A stretch of 64,000 nucleotides of DNA from Aequoribacter fuscus. Lineage in GTDB: Bacteria; Pseudomonadota; Gammaproteobacteria; Pseudomonadales; Halieaceae. Shown here in pieces: positions 54,552-62,768 of the stretch. The notes under the pieces are model-generated. The model saw only the letters and a program-made list of their open reading frames with translations, did not search any database and was not told where the DNA came from. The position numbers were made by a program, and so were the translations under genes. How positions within the stretch are numbered: position 1 is the stretch's first letter; each line of letters begins with the position of its first letter. The stretch spans positions 1,736,001-1,800,000 of the forward strand of contig NZ_CP036423.1 of assembly GCF_009910365.1 (NCBI RefSeq). Direction: 5' to 3'.

Positions 54552-56150
54552 TTAAGAGAACTGGTTCATCGTATTGTCTTTACCCGATGCTTTCAGGGCG
54601 GCCTCACCAGAGAAATACTCTTTGTGATCATCGCCCATGTTTGAGCCTGCCATATCTTGGTGTTTGACGCAGGCAATACCGCGGCGAATCTCTTGACGCT
54701 GAACGCCACGCACATAGGCCAACATTCCTTCTTCACCAAAGTACCCTTGCGCTAGGATGTCAGTTGACAGTGCCGCCGTATGGTAAGTCGGCAAGGTAAT
54801 CAAGTGGTGGAAAATACCTGCTTCACGTGATGCATCCGCCTGGAATGACTGAATCCATCGATCTGCCTCAACGGCCAACTCTGAATTGTCATAATCAACG
54901 CTCATCAATCCGTTGCGATCGTAAGCCGACAGATCTTTGCCCTCTGCACTCCACGCATCAAAGACTTGCTGACGGAAGTTTAGCGTCCAGTTAAATGAGG
55001 GGCTGTTGTTGTACACCAGCTTCGCGTTTGGAATGACTTTGCGAATTTCGTTTACCATCCCGCCAATCTGCCCAACGTGCGGCTTCTCGGTTTCAATCCA
55101 AAGCAAATCAGCACCGTTTTGCAGGCTGGTGATACAATCCAAAACACAACGCGCTTCACCTGTACCCGCTTTAAAACGGTACAAGCCGTTGGGCAGACGA
55201 ACAGGTCGCACCAAAGCGCCGTTCTGCTTCAAGATAACATCGCCCTCGTTGACGTCATCTGCGCTCATAACAGGTTCGACTTCTAAGAAGGCATTGTATT
55301 TTGACGCCAAATCACCCGCTTGAGTACTGACCGGAATCTTCTGAGTCAAGCCGGCCCCCAAGGAATCGGTGCGCGCTACGATGACGCCATTGGGTACACC
55401 CAACTCTAGGAACGCGTAACGTACTGCATTGATTTTGGCCAAGAAATCTTCGTGAGGAACGGTCACTTTACCGTCTTGGTGGCCACACTGCTTGGCATCT
55501 GATACCTGGTTCTCGATTTGGATTGCACAGGCACCCGCTTCGATCATTTTTTTGGCGAGCAGGTAAGTCGCTTCTTCGTTACCAAATCCAGCATCGATAT
55601 CGGCTACGATTGGCACTACGTGTGTTTCGTAGTTATCGATCTTGTCCTGAGCTGCTTGTTCTGCTGCGGCATCACCCGTGGCACGCGCTGCATCTAGTTC
55701 GTGGAACAGGTGGCCCAATTCACGAGCATCAGCCTGACGCAAAAAGGTGTACAGTTCTTCGATCAATGCTGGCACTGAGGTCTTTTCATGCATTGATTGG
55801 TCGGGTAACGGTCCGAACTCCGAACGCAAGGCAGCGATCATCCAACCCGACAGATACAGGTAGCGCTTGTTGGTTGTGCCATGATGCTTTTTAATCGCAA
55901 TGAGTTTTTGCTGTCCGACAAAGCCGTGCCAGCAACCCAAGGACTGCGTGTACTGACTGCTGTCTGCATCGTACTCGGCCATATCCTGGCGCATTATATC
56001 GGCGGTGTAACGCGCGATATCCAAGCCTGTGCGAAAGCGGTTCTGCACCGCCATACGGGCAGCATACTCTGGGCTAATGGCGTCCCAAGTTCCTGCCTGC
56101 TGACCGATAAGATTAGCGAATTGTTCTACGGTTTCTTTATATTGGCTCAT
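54552..56150 (-). CDS. aceA: Isocitrate lyase
   Basis: A 532-residue isocitrate lyase of the large form known from Pseudomonas aeruginosa. The catalytic loop is KQCGHQDGK with Cys222; VADIDAGFGNEEATY, VARTDSLGAG, LLWIETEKP and YNNSPSFNW are further active-site segments. It splits isocitrate to glyoxylate and succinate in the glyoxylate shunt, needed for growth on acetate or fatty acids, in keeping with the acyl-CoA and acetate modules nearby. Two inverted repeats lie in the 130-base upstream gap. Malate synthase is not in the window. Confidence 0.96.
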   Translation of the reverse strand: MSQYKETVEQFANLIGQQAGTWDAISPEYAARMAVQNRFRTGLDIARYTADIMRQDMAEYDADSSQYTQSLGCWHGFVGQQKLIAIKKHHGTTNKRYLYLSGWMIAALRSEFGPLPDQSMHEKTSVPALIEELYTFLRQADARELGHLFHELDAARATGDAAAEQAAQDKIDNYETHVVPIVADIDAGFGNEEATYLLAKKMIEAGACAIQIENQVSDAKQCGHQDGKVTVPHEDFLAKINAVRYAFLELGVPNGVIVARTDSLGAGLTQKIPVSTQAGDLASKYNAFLEVEPVMSADDVNEGDVILKQNGALVRPVRLPNGLYRFKAGTGEARCVLDCITSLQNGADLLWIETEKPHVGQIGGMVNEIRKVIPNAKLVYNNSPSFNWTLNFRQQVFDAWSAEGKDLSAYDRNGLMSVDYDNSELAVEADRWIQSFQADASREAGIFHHLITLPTYHTAALSTDILAQGYFGEEGMLAYVRGVQRQEIRRGIACVKHQDMAGSNMGDDHKEYFSGEAALKASGKDNTMNQFS

Positions 56151-56191
56151 TGTTCACCTCTGCGGTTGCCGGTTGAGTCTGATCTAGGTTT

Positions 56192-56224
56192 GGCCTAGCT
56201 GTCTTGTTCGAGACATGCTAGGCC
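56192..56224. promoter_or_regulatory. Stem-loop in the aceA upstream region
   Basis: GGCCTAGC-TGTCT pairs with AGACA-(T)-GCTAGGCC around a 6-base loop: 13 base pairs with a single bulge. It is 42 bases upstream of aceA and after the ABC permease stop on the minus strand. No T-run follows, so a leader structure or operator is more likely than a terminator. Confidence 0.5.
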
Positions 56225-56240
56225 GGCAGAGGGTATAAAT

Positions 56241-56261
56241 AAAATCAATAGATTTGATTTT
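56241..56261. promoter_or_regulatory. AT-rich inverted repeat upstream of aceA
   Basis: AAAATCAA-TAGAT-TTGATTTT is a perfect 8-base-arm inverted repeat, 91-111 bases before the isocitrate lyase ATG. On the minus strand the right arm merges into TTGATTTTATTTATAC, which resembles promoter elements. It may be an operator controlling the glyoxylate shunt. Confidence 0.45.
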
Positions 56262-56280
56262 TAGTATTCACAGAATGAAT

Positions 56281-57309
56281 TCAAAGCTCGAGCCGGTAGC
56301 GCCTAACTTTCGCTGCTAGGATCAGCAATCCGATACCGACGACGACACCCGCGACCTGCTCGGGCCAAGTCGCTTGGAACATTTCTAGCATAGAGTCATA
56401 CTCGTCTCCGCCGGGTAAGCAACGCGCCACTCGCTCGGCTAGCCAAGAGCTTCCCAACAGCCACCGTTCCGCAAAGATAGCGCCAGCGGGAAGGCCAAAC
56501 ATCCACAATACCGGTGAATTTTTAGCCCAGGCCGAGGCAACAAAACTCCACGCATACAAAGGAAATGTCATGACAATCATCACGGGTAACTTCAGCAGAG
56601 TATTCCGGAAAATCTCAGAAATACTCAGCCAACTGAACGCTGACACTTGTTCGAGCGGCGTGACGGTTCGGACTAAGAAAAAGGCACCTGCCGCGACGAT
56701 TACGAGCTGAGTGAGGATCGAAATAATTGCGTAAACGACGGGGACTGCAAGACCAATGGTTAGGTACTTACTGAGCACCTCGCGACGATCGCTTACAGGC
56801 ATAGAGCGCCAAAAAAGTACGCTCCGATCACGTCGATCGTTGTACAGACTCCCGGATAGATAGTTGACAGATATCGTCCACAAGACCAACAAAAAAATCA
56901 CATTCAAGGCGTTTAACACCTCGTGAAACTCTTCCCCATCGTTAAACTCATTGACGCCTGTGGGACTAATTGGGGTGCTGAAGGTCCAATCTGCAGAAAA
57001 ATCCCACTGGGAATCCTCAACACTCTCAGCCTCTGCGTCGGGGTATACCCAATCACCCAAAACAAATCCATCCGCCCGATCACTGGATGAGCGTATCTCA
57101 ATATCAACCTGCGCATCGGGGATTTGATTCGCAACAAACCAGCCAATACCCTCCTCCCAATCAGAAAATTGACTTGCGAACAGCGCACCACCCCACGCGA
57201 CGACCGCCAAAAATGCGGCAATCACAATTGGGGTGACTAAGAAAGAACTCCGGTACTCGGTAAAGTCTCGGCGCAACATCGCCTTTGTCGGATTGTAATT
57301 TGGATTCAT
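56281..57309 (-). CDS. ABC transporter permease of a YtrA-type operon
   Basis: A 342-residue membrane protein with about six hydrophobic segments (near 25-45, 135-152, 180-215, 235-255, 260-280, 315-335) and a hydrophilic, acid-rich outer loop (about 50-130). It resembles ABC-2-type permeases that pair with YtrB-like ATPases. The ATG overlaps the ATPase stop by 4 bases. Substrate is unknown; related operons respond to cell-envelope stress or antibiotics in other bacteria. Confidence 0.78.
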   Translation of the reverse strand: MNPNYNPTKAMLRRDFTEYRSSFLVTPIVIAAFLAVVAWGGALFASQFSDWEEGIGWFVANQIPDAQVDIEIRSSSDRADGFVLGDWVYPDAEAESVEDSQWDFSADWTFSTPISPTGVNEFNDGEEFHEVLNALNVIFLLVLWTISVNYLSGSLYNDRRDRSVLFWRSMPVSDRREVLSKYLTIGLAVPVVYAIISILTQLVIVAAGAFFLVRTVTPLEQVSAFSWLSISEIFRNTLLKLPVMIVMTFPLYAWSFVASAWAKNSPVLWMFGLPAGAIFAERWLLGSSWLAERVARCLPGGDEYDSMLEMFQATWPEQVAGVVVGIGLLILAAKVRRYRLEL

Positions 57310-58163
57310 CGGACACCTCCTGCCATAGCAGCCACAAAGAGATCAGAAATCGCCGGCGTATGACACGCGCCATATTGTTCAAGTTCGTGTCTGGGGACCG
57401 AATCGAAGATGAATGCCTGTCCGCCCAAGATATGGCGTGAGCCAAAATAACGCAGCCGATTGACTAACGCGGCATTCTCGCCAAGAGCATGAACTTCTAC
57501 AAAACGATCCTCCAGTGCCGTCATCGGGGCATTCATGAGCATTTCGCCGTTTTTCAAAAATACAAAGTGCGTGAGGATGTGCTGAACCTCTTCGACTTGG
57601 TGAGTCGATATCACGATGGTACGTTCTGCATCAAAGTAATCATTGAGAAGCTGGTCGAAAAACTGCTTTCGATACAAGATGTCCAAGCCCAAGGTGGGTT
57701 CATCGAGAATCAACAGCCGAGCATCGACAGCCAAGGTCAGGGCCAAGTGCAGCTGTACCATCATACCCTTTGATAAAGTGCCGATTCGGGCCTTAGGTCC
57801 TACCGACGTTTGATCCAAGAATCGCTCTGCTTTTGCTCGATCAAATTTTGGCTGAACACCCTCTACGTAAGAAATTAGCTGATCTACCCGCAGCCAGCGC
57901 GGCAGCACAGCCGTGTCAGCAATGAAAGCCACGTCCTGCATCAGCTGATGTCGCTCAGTACGAGGGTCCTTTCCCATAACTTGCAGCGTACCCTCGCTGT
58001 GGGTCAACCCTAACAGGGCTCGCAACAAGGTCGTCTTACCGGCACCATTCGGACCTATGAGGCCAACGATACTGCCGCCTCCTACCCGCCAATCCAGAGA
58101 CTTGATTGCATAGTTACCCTGATACTGCTTTGTTAGATTGCTCACTTCAATTATATTGGTCAT
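57306..58163 (-). CDS. ABC transporter ATPase of a YtrA-type operon
   Basis: A 285-residue ATPase with Walker A GPNGAGKTTLLRALLG (about 34-49), signature LSKGMMVQLHLALTL, Walker B LLILDEPTLGLD and switch His in ISTHQVEE. The MMVQL signature replaces the usual GQ, as in YtrB-type exporters. I chose ATG 58163 (MTNIIEVSNLTKQY), which overlaps the GntR stop as ATGA. It would energise the neighbouring permease. Confidence 0.9.
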   Translation of the reverse strand: MTNIIEVSNLTKQYQGNYAIKSLDWRVGGGSIVGLIGPNGAGKTTLLRALLGLTHSEGTLQVMGKDPRTERHQLMQDVAFIADTAVLPRWLRVDQLISYVEGVQPKFDRAKAERFLDQTSVGPKARIGTLSKGMMVQLHLALTLAVDARLLILDEPTLGLDILYRKQFFDQLLNDYFDAERTIVISTHQVEEVQHILTHFVFLKNGEMLMNAPMTALEDRFVEVHALGENAALVNRLRYFGSRHILGGQAFIFDSVPRHELEQYGACHTPAISDLFVAAMAGGVR

Positions 58164-58525
58164 TGTTCTTGCTCCCACTGCGCGAAACGGTCGCACAACT
58201 GTGTCGAACTAATCCCCAAGCGCAGCGCTTTGTCGTAAACTCGGGGTAACTCGATGTCGAAAAAATGGTGTTGCAGGGATGCTCGCAACTTAGCCTGCGC
58301 GCCCTCGCACACAAAAACACCTACGCCGCGTTTAGAGCACAACACCTCGTCTTCTATAAGCGACTGATACGCCTTATTAACCGTTAAATGATTGACTCGA
58401 AAATCGCTCGCTAACTGTCTGACGGATGGGATGCTGGTTCCCTCTCGCAACGAGGCATCGACAATTCGCGAGGCGATGACGTCGGCGATTTGCCGGTATA
58501 TCGGTTGGTCTGCTCGCCAGTCCAT
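58160..58525 (-). CDS. GntR family regulator, YtrA subfamily
   Basis: A 121-residue regulator: winged HTH (about 10-75; QPIYRQIADVIASRIVDASLREG and PSVRQLASDFRVNHLTVNKAYQSL, each a family hallmark) with only a short C-terminal helical tail, as in the YtrA subfamily. YtrA-type proteins repress their own ABC transporter operons. The palindrome at 59373-59396 ahead of the operon's first gene is the likely operator. It lies 12 bases after the DUF2807 gene and overlaps the ATPase gene by 4. Confidence 0.9.
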   Translation of the reverse strand: MDWRADQPIYRQIADVIASRIVDASLREGTSIPSVRQLASDFRVNHLTVNKAYQSLIEDEVLCSKRGVGVFVCEGAQAKLRASLQHHFFDIELPRVYDKALRLGISSTQLCDRFAQWEQEQ

Positions 58526-58537
58526 GATGCTGACTCC

Positions 58538-59356
58538 TTAATCTATCTTCTTGAGTTCACCAGAGCCTAGGATCGACGCTGACGTAGTGTCTGCAGCTCG
58601 GTAATAGACGTTGCCTGATCCAATAATGTTGGCGTTCACTCGACCAGCTGAGCCGATGCGAACGTCACCGCTACCAATAATGTTTGCGCTGGCCGCGTCA
58701 ACGGCACATGTCTCGCCGTTGAAGTCTCCGCTGCCGGCAATGTTGACTGTGACATCGTCAACGACGACGCAGTCATCGATAACGCCAAAGTCGCCGGATC
58801 CTCCGATAGAAACCAGAGTGGATGCCGCTCGCAAGGTACCAATCTGAACTGCCCCAGAGCCCGCTATGTTGACCACTAACCTTTCAACCGCGATTCCACT
58901 CGCATCGACGTCACCCGACCCACCAAGCACAAACGTCAGATCCGTAAATTCGCCGTCGTGCAAATACACCGACCCAGAACCTTGAAGTTCGAAGTTCAGC
59001 GCTTGGTTCGTCGTTACAGGCCGCACAAATACTCGTCCACTGCCTCGTAAAGTCACCCTTTCAAGCTCAGGAAGACTGACTCTAAATTTCACCGGCTCGT
59101 CGTAGTAAAGCCCTTGCTGAGACTTTCCCATGAATAGCGTGTTGTCATCTTGCGATATCAAGGTATCGCCATCTTGCATACCCTGGACCTGAACAGAGAA
59201 ATCGCCAAGACTCAGTTCAAGCTCGTGATGCCCGCTTAGCACAACGCGGTTAAAGCCCTGAATTTGATAGGTATGTGTCACAACCTCTGTAGCATGAGAC
59301 CCGGTCGCACCGAGCAAGGTGGTGCTACAGAGTAGGATAACTTGAATGACTCGCAT
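58538..59356 (-). CDS. Exported DUF2807 (head-GIN-like) beta-solenoid protein
   Basis: A 272-residue protein with signal peptide (1-22, ending GSHA) and a DUF2807 region. The motif GSG recurs nine times at about 19-22 residue spacing (LRGSGRVFV, LQGSGSVYL, LGGSGDVDA, IAGSGAVQI, IGGSGDFGV, IAGSGDFNG, IIGSGDVRI, IIGSGNVYY, ILGSGELKK), as expected for turns of a right-handed beta-solenoid. It acts outside the cytoplasm; function unknown. It is the first gene of the GntR/ABC operon and has a perfect palindrome 17 bases upstream. Confidence 0.85.
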   Translation of the reverse strand: MRVIQVILLCSTTLLGATGSHATEVVTHTYQIQGFNRVVLSGHHELELSLGDFSVQVQGMQDGDTLISQDDNTLFMGKSQQGLYYDEPVKFRVSLPELERVTLRGSGRVFVRPVTTNQALNFELQGSGSVYLHDGEFTDLTFVLGGSGDVDASGIAVERLVVNIAGSGAVQIGTLRAASTLVSIGGSGDFGVIDDCVVVDDVTVNIAGSGDFNGETCAVDAASANIIGSGDVRIGSAGRVNANIIGSGNVYYRAADTTSASILGSGELKKID

Positions 59357-59372
59357 GAGCGGCTCCTTGATA

Positions 59373-59396
59373 GCTGTTATAGAGAACTATAACAGC
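59373..59396. promoter_or_regulatory. Perfect palindrome, probable YtrA-type GntR operator
   Basis: GCTGTTATAG-AGAA-CTATAACAGC has 10-base perfect arms and lies 17 bases upstream of the DUF2807 start. On either strand it includes a TATA-like -10 element, so a bound repressor would block the promoter. The operon's own GntR-type protein is the natural candidate. Confidence 0.75.
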
Positions 59397-59474
59397 GTGC
59401 CAAAAGAGCGCGAGATACTGTCGGTGAACTGAGCGGTTAGCCCGCCCAGTCGAGTGAAACGTTAGCTTAAACGC

Positions 59475-60866
59475 TTACTTCTTCTTTTTTACGTGCGCCA
59501 TCAAACGGCGTTTACGAGAAATTTGACGCTGCGTGAGTTTGTTCTTACGCCCCGCGTAGGGGTTCTCGGTGGTCCGAAATTCGATTTTAATCGGCGTTCC
59601 CTCAATACCCAATTCACGCCGATAAACATTCTCTAAATAGCGCTCATACGATGCAGGCACCTTGGTCGTTTGATTGCCATGAACCACGATCCGGGGAGGG
59701 TTTTGGCCACCAGCGTGCGCGTAGCGTAGCTTGATTCGACGACCGTTTACCATGGGCGGCGGATGATCCGATACCGCACCTTCTAAGATCCGGGTTAAAT
59801 AATTAGTGCTCAGTTTCTGGGTCGCCGCCAGATACGCCGTATGTATTGCTTGGTAAAGATGTCCTACGCCACTGCCGTGCAAGGCCGAGATAAAGTGCAT
59901 CTGTGCAAACTCAACAAACTTCAGGCGTCGCGATATCGAGTCTTTAATACGGTCCTTTTGGTAGTCATCAAGACCATCCCATTTGTTGACCACCACCACT
60001 AAGGCACGTCCAGCTTCGATACAATGCCCAAGCAGATGCATATCTTGGTCAACAATACCCTCGTGTGCATCCATCAACAGTAAGACGACGTTGCTGTCAT
60101 CGATCGCTTTCAATGTTTTTACAATGGAGAACTTCTCGACGCTCTCCTTCACATTTTTGCGACGCCGCACACCGGCGGTATCAATCAGCGTGTACTGTTC
60201 ACCCTCGCGCTCAAAGTCGATATAGACGCTGTCTCGAGTCGTGCCCGGGTGATCGTAAACAACCACACGCTCTTCCCCAAGCATCCTATTGACGAGCGTT
60301 GACTTACCTACGTTTGGTCTGCCGACAATGGCGACTTTAATACCGTGCGCCTGCTCCTCTGCGGTGATTTCGTCCTCAGGAAAAGGAGCGAGGACCTCTT
60401 CGATCATCGACCGTACACCCCTATTATGAGACGCGGCGATTCGATATAACGGATCAATACCCAGAGAGTAAAAGTCGCCCATAGCGGTATCACTGTTCAT
60501 GCCATCGATTTTATTGACGACAACATGAAACGGAATACTTTGACGCCGTAGCAGGCTGACCAACTCTTGGTCAACACCAGTTAAGCCGGCGCGAGCGTCT
60601 AAGATGAGTAAGACGATGTCGGCCTCATCAGCTGCCGCCATGGACTGCTGTGCCATCGGTAGATCAATGCCGTTCTCATCGCCCGTAATTCCGCCAGTAT
60701 CGATAACGACATACGGCCGCTCACCAACTTTACCCTCACCGTACTTTCGGTCGCGCGTCAGCCCCGAGAAATCAGCCACCAAGGCATCGCGCGATCGCGT
60801 CAACTGATTGAATAAGGTCGACTTGCCGACATTAGGGCGCCCCATCAGGGCGATGACCGGTTTCAT
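59475..60866 (-). CDS. der: Ribosome assembly GTPase Der (EngA)
   Basis: A 463-residue protein with two tandem GTPase domains, each beginning [10 protein letters not shown] (about 8-17 and 182-191), with DTGG / DTAG G3 boxes and NKID / NKWD G4 boxes, and a C-terminal KH-like domain ending in a basic tail ([13 protein letters not shown]). Der is essential for 50S subunit maturation. It is 3 bases downstream of bamB in the common hisS-yfgM-bamB-der order. Confidence 0.97.
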   Translation of the reverse strand: MKPVIALMGRPNVGKSTLFNQLTRSRDALVADFSGLTRDRKYGEGKVGERPYVVIDTGGITGDENGIDLPMAQQSMAAADEADIVLLILDARAGLTGVDQELVSLLRRQSIPFHVVVNKIDGMNSDTAMGDFYSLGIDPLYRIAASHNRGVRSMIEEVLAPFPEDEITAEEQAHGIKVAIVGRPNVGKSTLVNRMLGEERVVVYDHPGTTRDSVYIDFEREGEQYTLIDTAGVRRRKNVKESVEKFSIVKTLKAIDDSNVVLLLMDAHEGIVDQDMHLLGHCIEAGRALVVVVNKWDGLDDYQKDRIKDSISRRLKFVEFAQMHFISALHGSGVGHLYQAIHTAYLAATQKLSTNYLTRILEGAVSDHPPPMVNGRRIKLRYAHAGGQNPPRIVVHGNQTTKVPASYERYLENVYRRELGIEGTPIKIEFRTTENPYAGRKNKLTQRQISRKRRLMAHVKKKK

Positions 60867-60869
60867 GGA

Positions 60870-62042
60870 TTAATCCTTGGCGCTGACCTCATAGGCAATC
60901 AGTTTTCCCTTGTCGGTAAAGACGAAGAAACGATTACCTTGGCTAATAATATCTGCACGTGCCGCAGCGCCTATTTTATCGCGCCCCACAAAGCGCCCAT
61001 CAACCTGCGAAAGCAAATGAAGCACGCCATCAAAATCTGTGAACGCTAAGTAGCTCGCCACGGGTACTGGCTTGGTTGGAGCGCGATACGATAAATCGCT
61101 TTGAGCCCAGCGTAATCCCTGGCCATTACGATAATAAGCCGACACAGTGCCGTCCTGATCAGACACGTATACGTTACTAAACCCCTGGGATACGCCACTG
61201 ACGGTCGAGACGTCTTGCTGCCAGAGCTTGCGTCCAGTCCGCACATCCGCGGCGACTAGATATCCCTGGTAACTCGCCGCGTAGAGCTCGTTACCGATAA
61301 TTTCCAAGGCTCCGTCGATATCCACCATACGCTCTATTTCTGACCGGCCTTGTGCAATAGCCACGCGCAATTCCCACTCAACAGTGCCTTTCTCGACATC
61401 AAATGCCACCACGCGACCATTCGCGAAGCCTACGTAGGCATTACCGTCGCGGAGGATGGGTGTTGAAGTCCCCCGAATGGTCAGCACGGGTACGTTACTG
61501 TCGTAAGCCCACAGCAAATCGCCAGTCTTCGCATCCAACCCTTGGGCGCGCCCGTCGTAGGTTTGAACCACAACCACGCGGCCATCAGACTGCGGTGCTG
61601 AAAGCACCTCTCCGCGCAAGGTCTGACGCCAGAGCACCGATCCATTACCCGCGTCTAGGGCCAACACTTGTCCCTCAGAGGTACCAACAAACAAACGATC
61701 ACCACTGACGCCAACACCACCAGAGACGCTCTGATCCAACGCCTGACGCCAAATGCGTTTACCCGAACTTAACTGCAAGGCTACAACCTCACCCTCGTTG
61801 GATGCCGCGTAAATCTGATCACCCTGAATAGCCGGCGTTAGGCGATAGAGACCCTCACCCTGGCCATTACCAACGCTCTCGCTCCACAGCTTTTTGAGCC
61901 TGACCGCCTCAGTGAATTTTTGAAGTTCGGCGGGTTGATTTACCTCTTCATCATCGAGTGAGAACCAGCCTGATAGGGTCGAACAACCGGCGGTGGTGAC
62001 GAGTAAAGCAATGGCAATACCGCGTCTTAATATCAAAAACAT
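60870..62042 (-). CDS. bamB: Outer membrane assembly lipoprotein BamB
   Basis: A 390-residue lipoprotein. The signal ends with the lipobox TTAGC (Cys20), and the mature part is an eight-bladed PQQ-type beta-propeller with recurring GxxLW/W patterns (SSGKRIWRQ, GNGSVLWRQ, KTGDLLWAY, KGTVEWEL, RTGRKLWQQ). BamB scaffolds BamA in the complex that inserts beta-barrel proteins into the outer membrane. It follows yfgM by 2 bases and precedes der. Confidence 0.95.
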   Translation of the reverse strand: MFLILRRGIAIALLVTTAGCSTLSGWFSLDDEEVNQPAELQKFTEAVRLKKLWSESVGNGQGEGLYRLTPAIQGDQIYAASNEGEVVALQLSSGKRIWRQALDQSVSGGVGVSGDRLFVGTSEGQVLALDAGNGSVLWRQTLRGEVLSAPQSDGRVVVVQTYDGRAQGLDAKTGDLLWAYDSNVPVLTIRGTSTPILRDGNAYVGFANGRVVAFDVEKGTVEWELRVAIAQGRSEIERMVDIDGALEIIGNELYAASYQGYLVAADVRTGRKLWQQDVSTVSGVSQGFSNVYVSDQDGTVSAYYRNGQGLRWAQSDLSYRAPTKPVPVASYLAFTDFDGVLHLLSQVDGRFVGRDKIGAAARADIISQGNRFFVFTDKGKLIAYEVSAKD

Positions 62043-62044
62043 GG

Positions 62045-62728
62045 TTACTCTCCACTCGCGACTGGACTGACGTTGCTATCTCGGCGCGCATTCACAAAAG
62101 CTAACTTAGTTTCGAGATCAGACCGAAGGTCGCCGTTCTCATCAGCCACAAGAGCCAAAGACAGGGCTTCGGCAGCCAGCGAATACTGTTCTTGCACAAT
62201 ATAAATGTCAGCTTTAGCCTGCCATACCGCTGCAGCGACGGCACTCGTTTCCAAAGAAGTCAGTGCCTGCAAAGCTTGCTCAGTGTCACCCAAAGAGGCT
62301 TGTAAGCGCGCTCGACGCAGTTTCACGATGGGGTACATCGCCACATCATCTGCCACGCTTGACTCCAAAGCCTGCAAAGCGGTCAGGGCTTCCTCTGCGC
62401 GACCCTGCGATACCCAAGCCGAAACCTGCAGCAGTTGGCCCAGTCGAGCGTAACCGGTTCCCGCGTAATCTTCTGTTAGTGTCGCGGTCAATTCATCGAG
62501 ACGAACCTTATCAGCGTCGCTACTGAGCTCCTGAGCACTCAACGCCAGAAGCTCTTGATAGATCCCAGAAGCCGCCTCGGCTTGGCTGACCTGTCGATCT
62601 TGCCAACTCTGCCAGCCGACACTGCCCAACACCCCAATAACGACCGCCGCGATAACGCCCTTGCCGTTCTCACTCCACCATCGTTTGATAGCTTCTACTT
62701 GTTCTTCTTCCGTTCTGTAAGCGTCCAC
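62045..62728 (-). CDS. yfgM: YfgM-family tetratricopeptide protein (Sec-associated)
   Basis: A 227-residue protein: cytoplasmic N-terminus starting MDAYRTEEEQVEAIKRWW, one transmembrane helix (about 21-42), and a periplasmic TPR-like domain (about 60-215). The N-terminal EEEQVEAIKRWWSENGK pattern is diagnostic for the YfgM family, ancillary to SecYEG and the PpiD chaperone. It lies between hisS and bamB, 40 bases after hisS, the conserved gammaproteobacterial arrangement. Confidence 0.92.
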   Translation of the reverse strand: MDAYRTEEEQVEAIKRWWSENGKGVIAAVVIGVLGSVGWQSWQDRQVSQAEAASGIYQELLALSAQELSSDADKVRLDELTATLTEDYAGTGYARLGQLLQVSAWVSQGRAEEALTALQALESSVADDVAMYPIVKLRRARLQASLGDTEQALQALTSLETSAVAAAVWQAKADIYIVQEQYSLAAEALSLALVADENGDLRSDLETKLAFVNARRDSNVSPVASGE

Positions 62729-62768
62729 TGTTTTTCCTTTTCGCGTGTTTGCGGCTCAGGCCGCTACT

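Noticed and set aside
58538-59356. Reading the repeated GSG coding pattern as a DNA tandem repeat or recombination site
   Set aside because: The repeat is visible at protein level with variable codons and spacing, as expected for a beta-solenoid.
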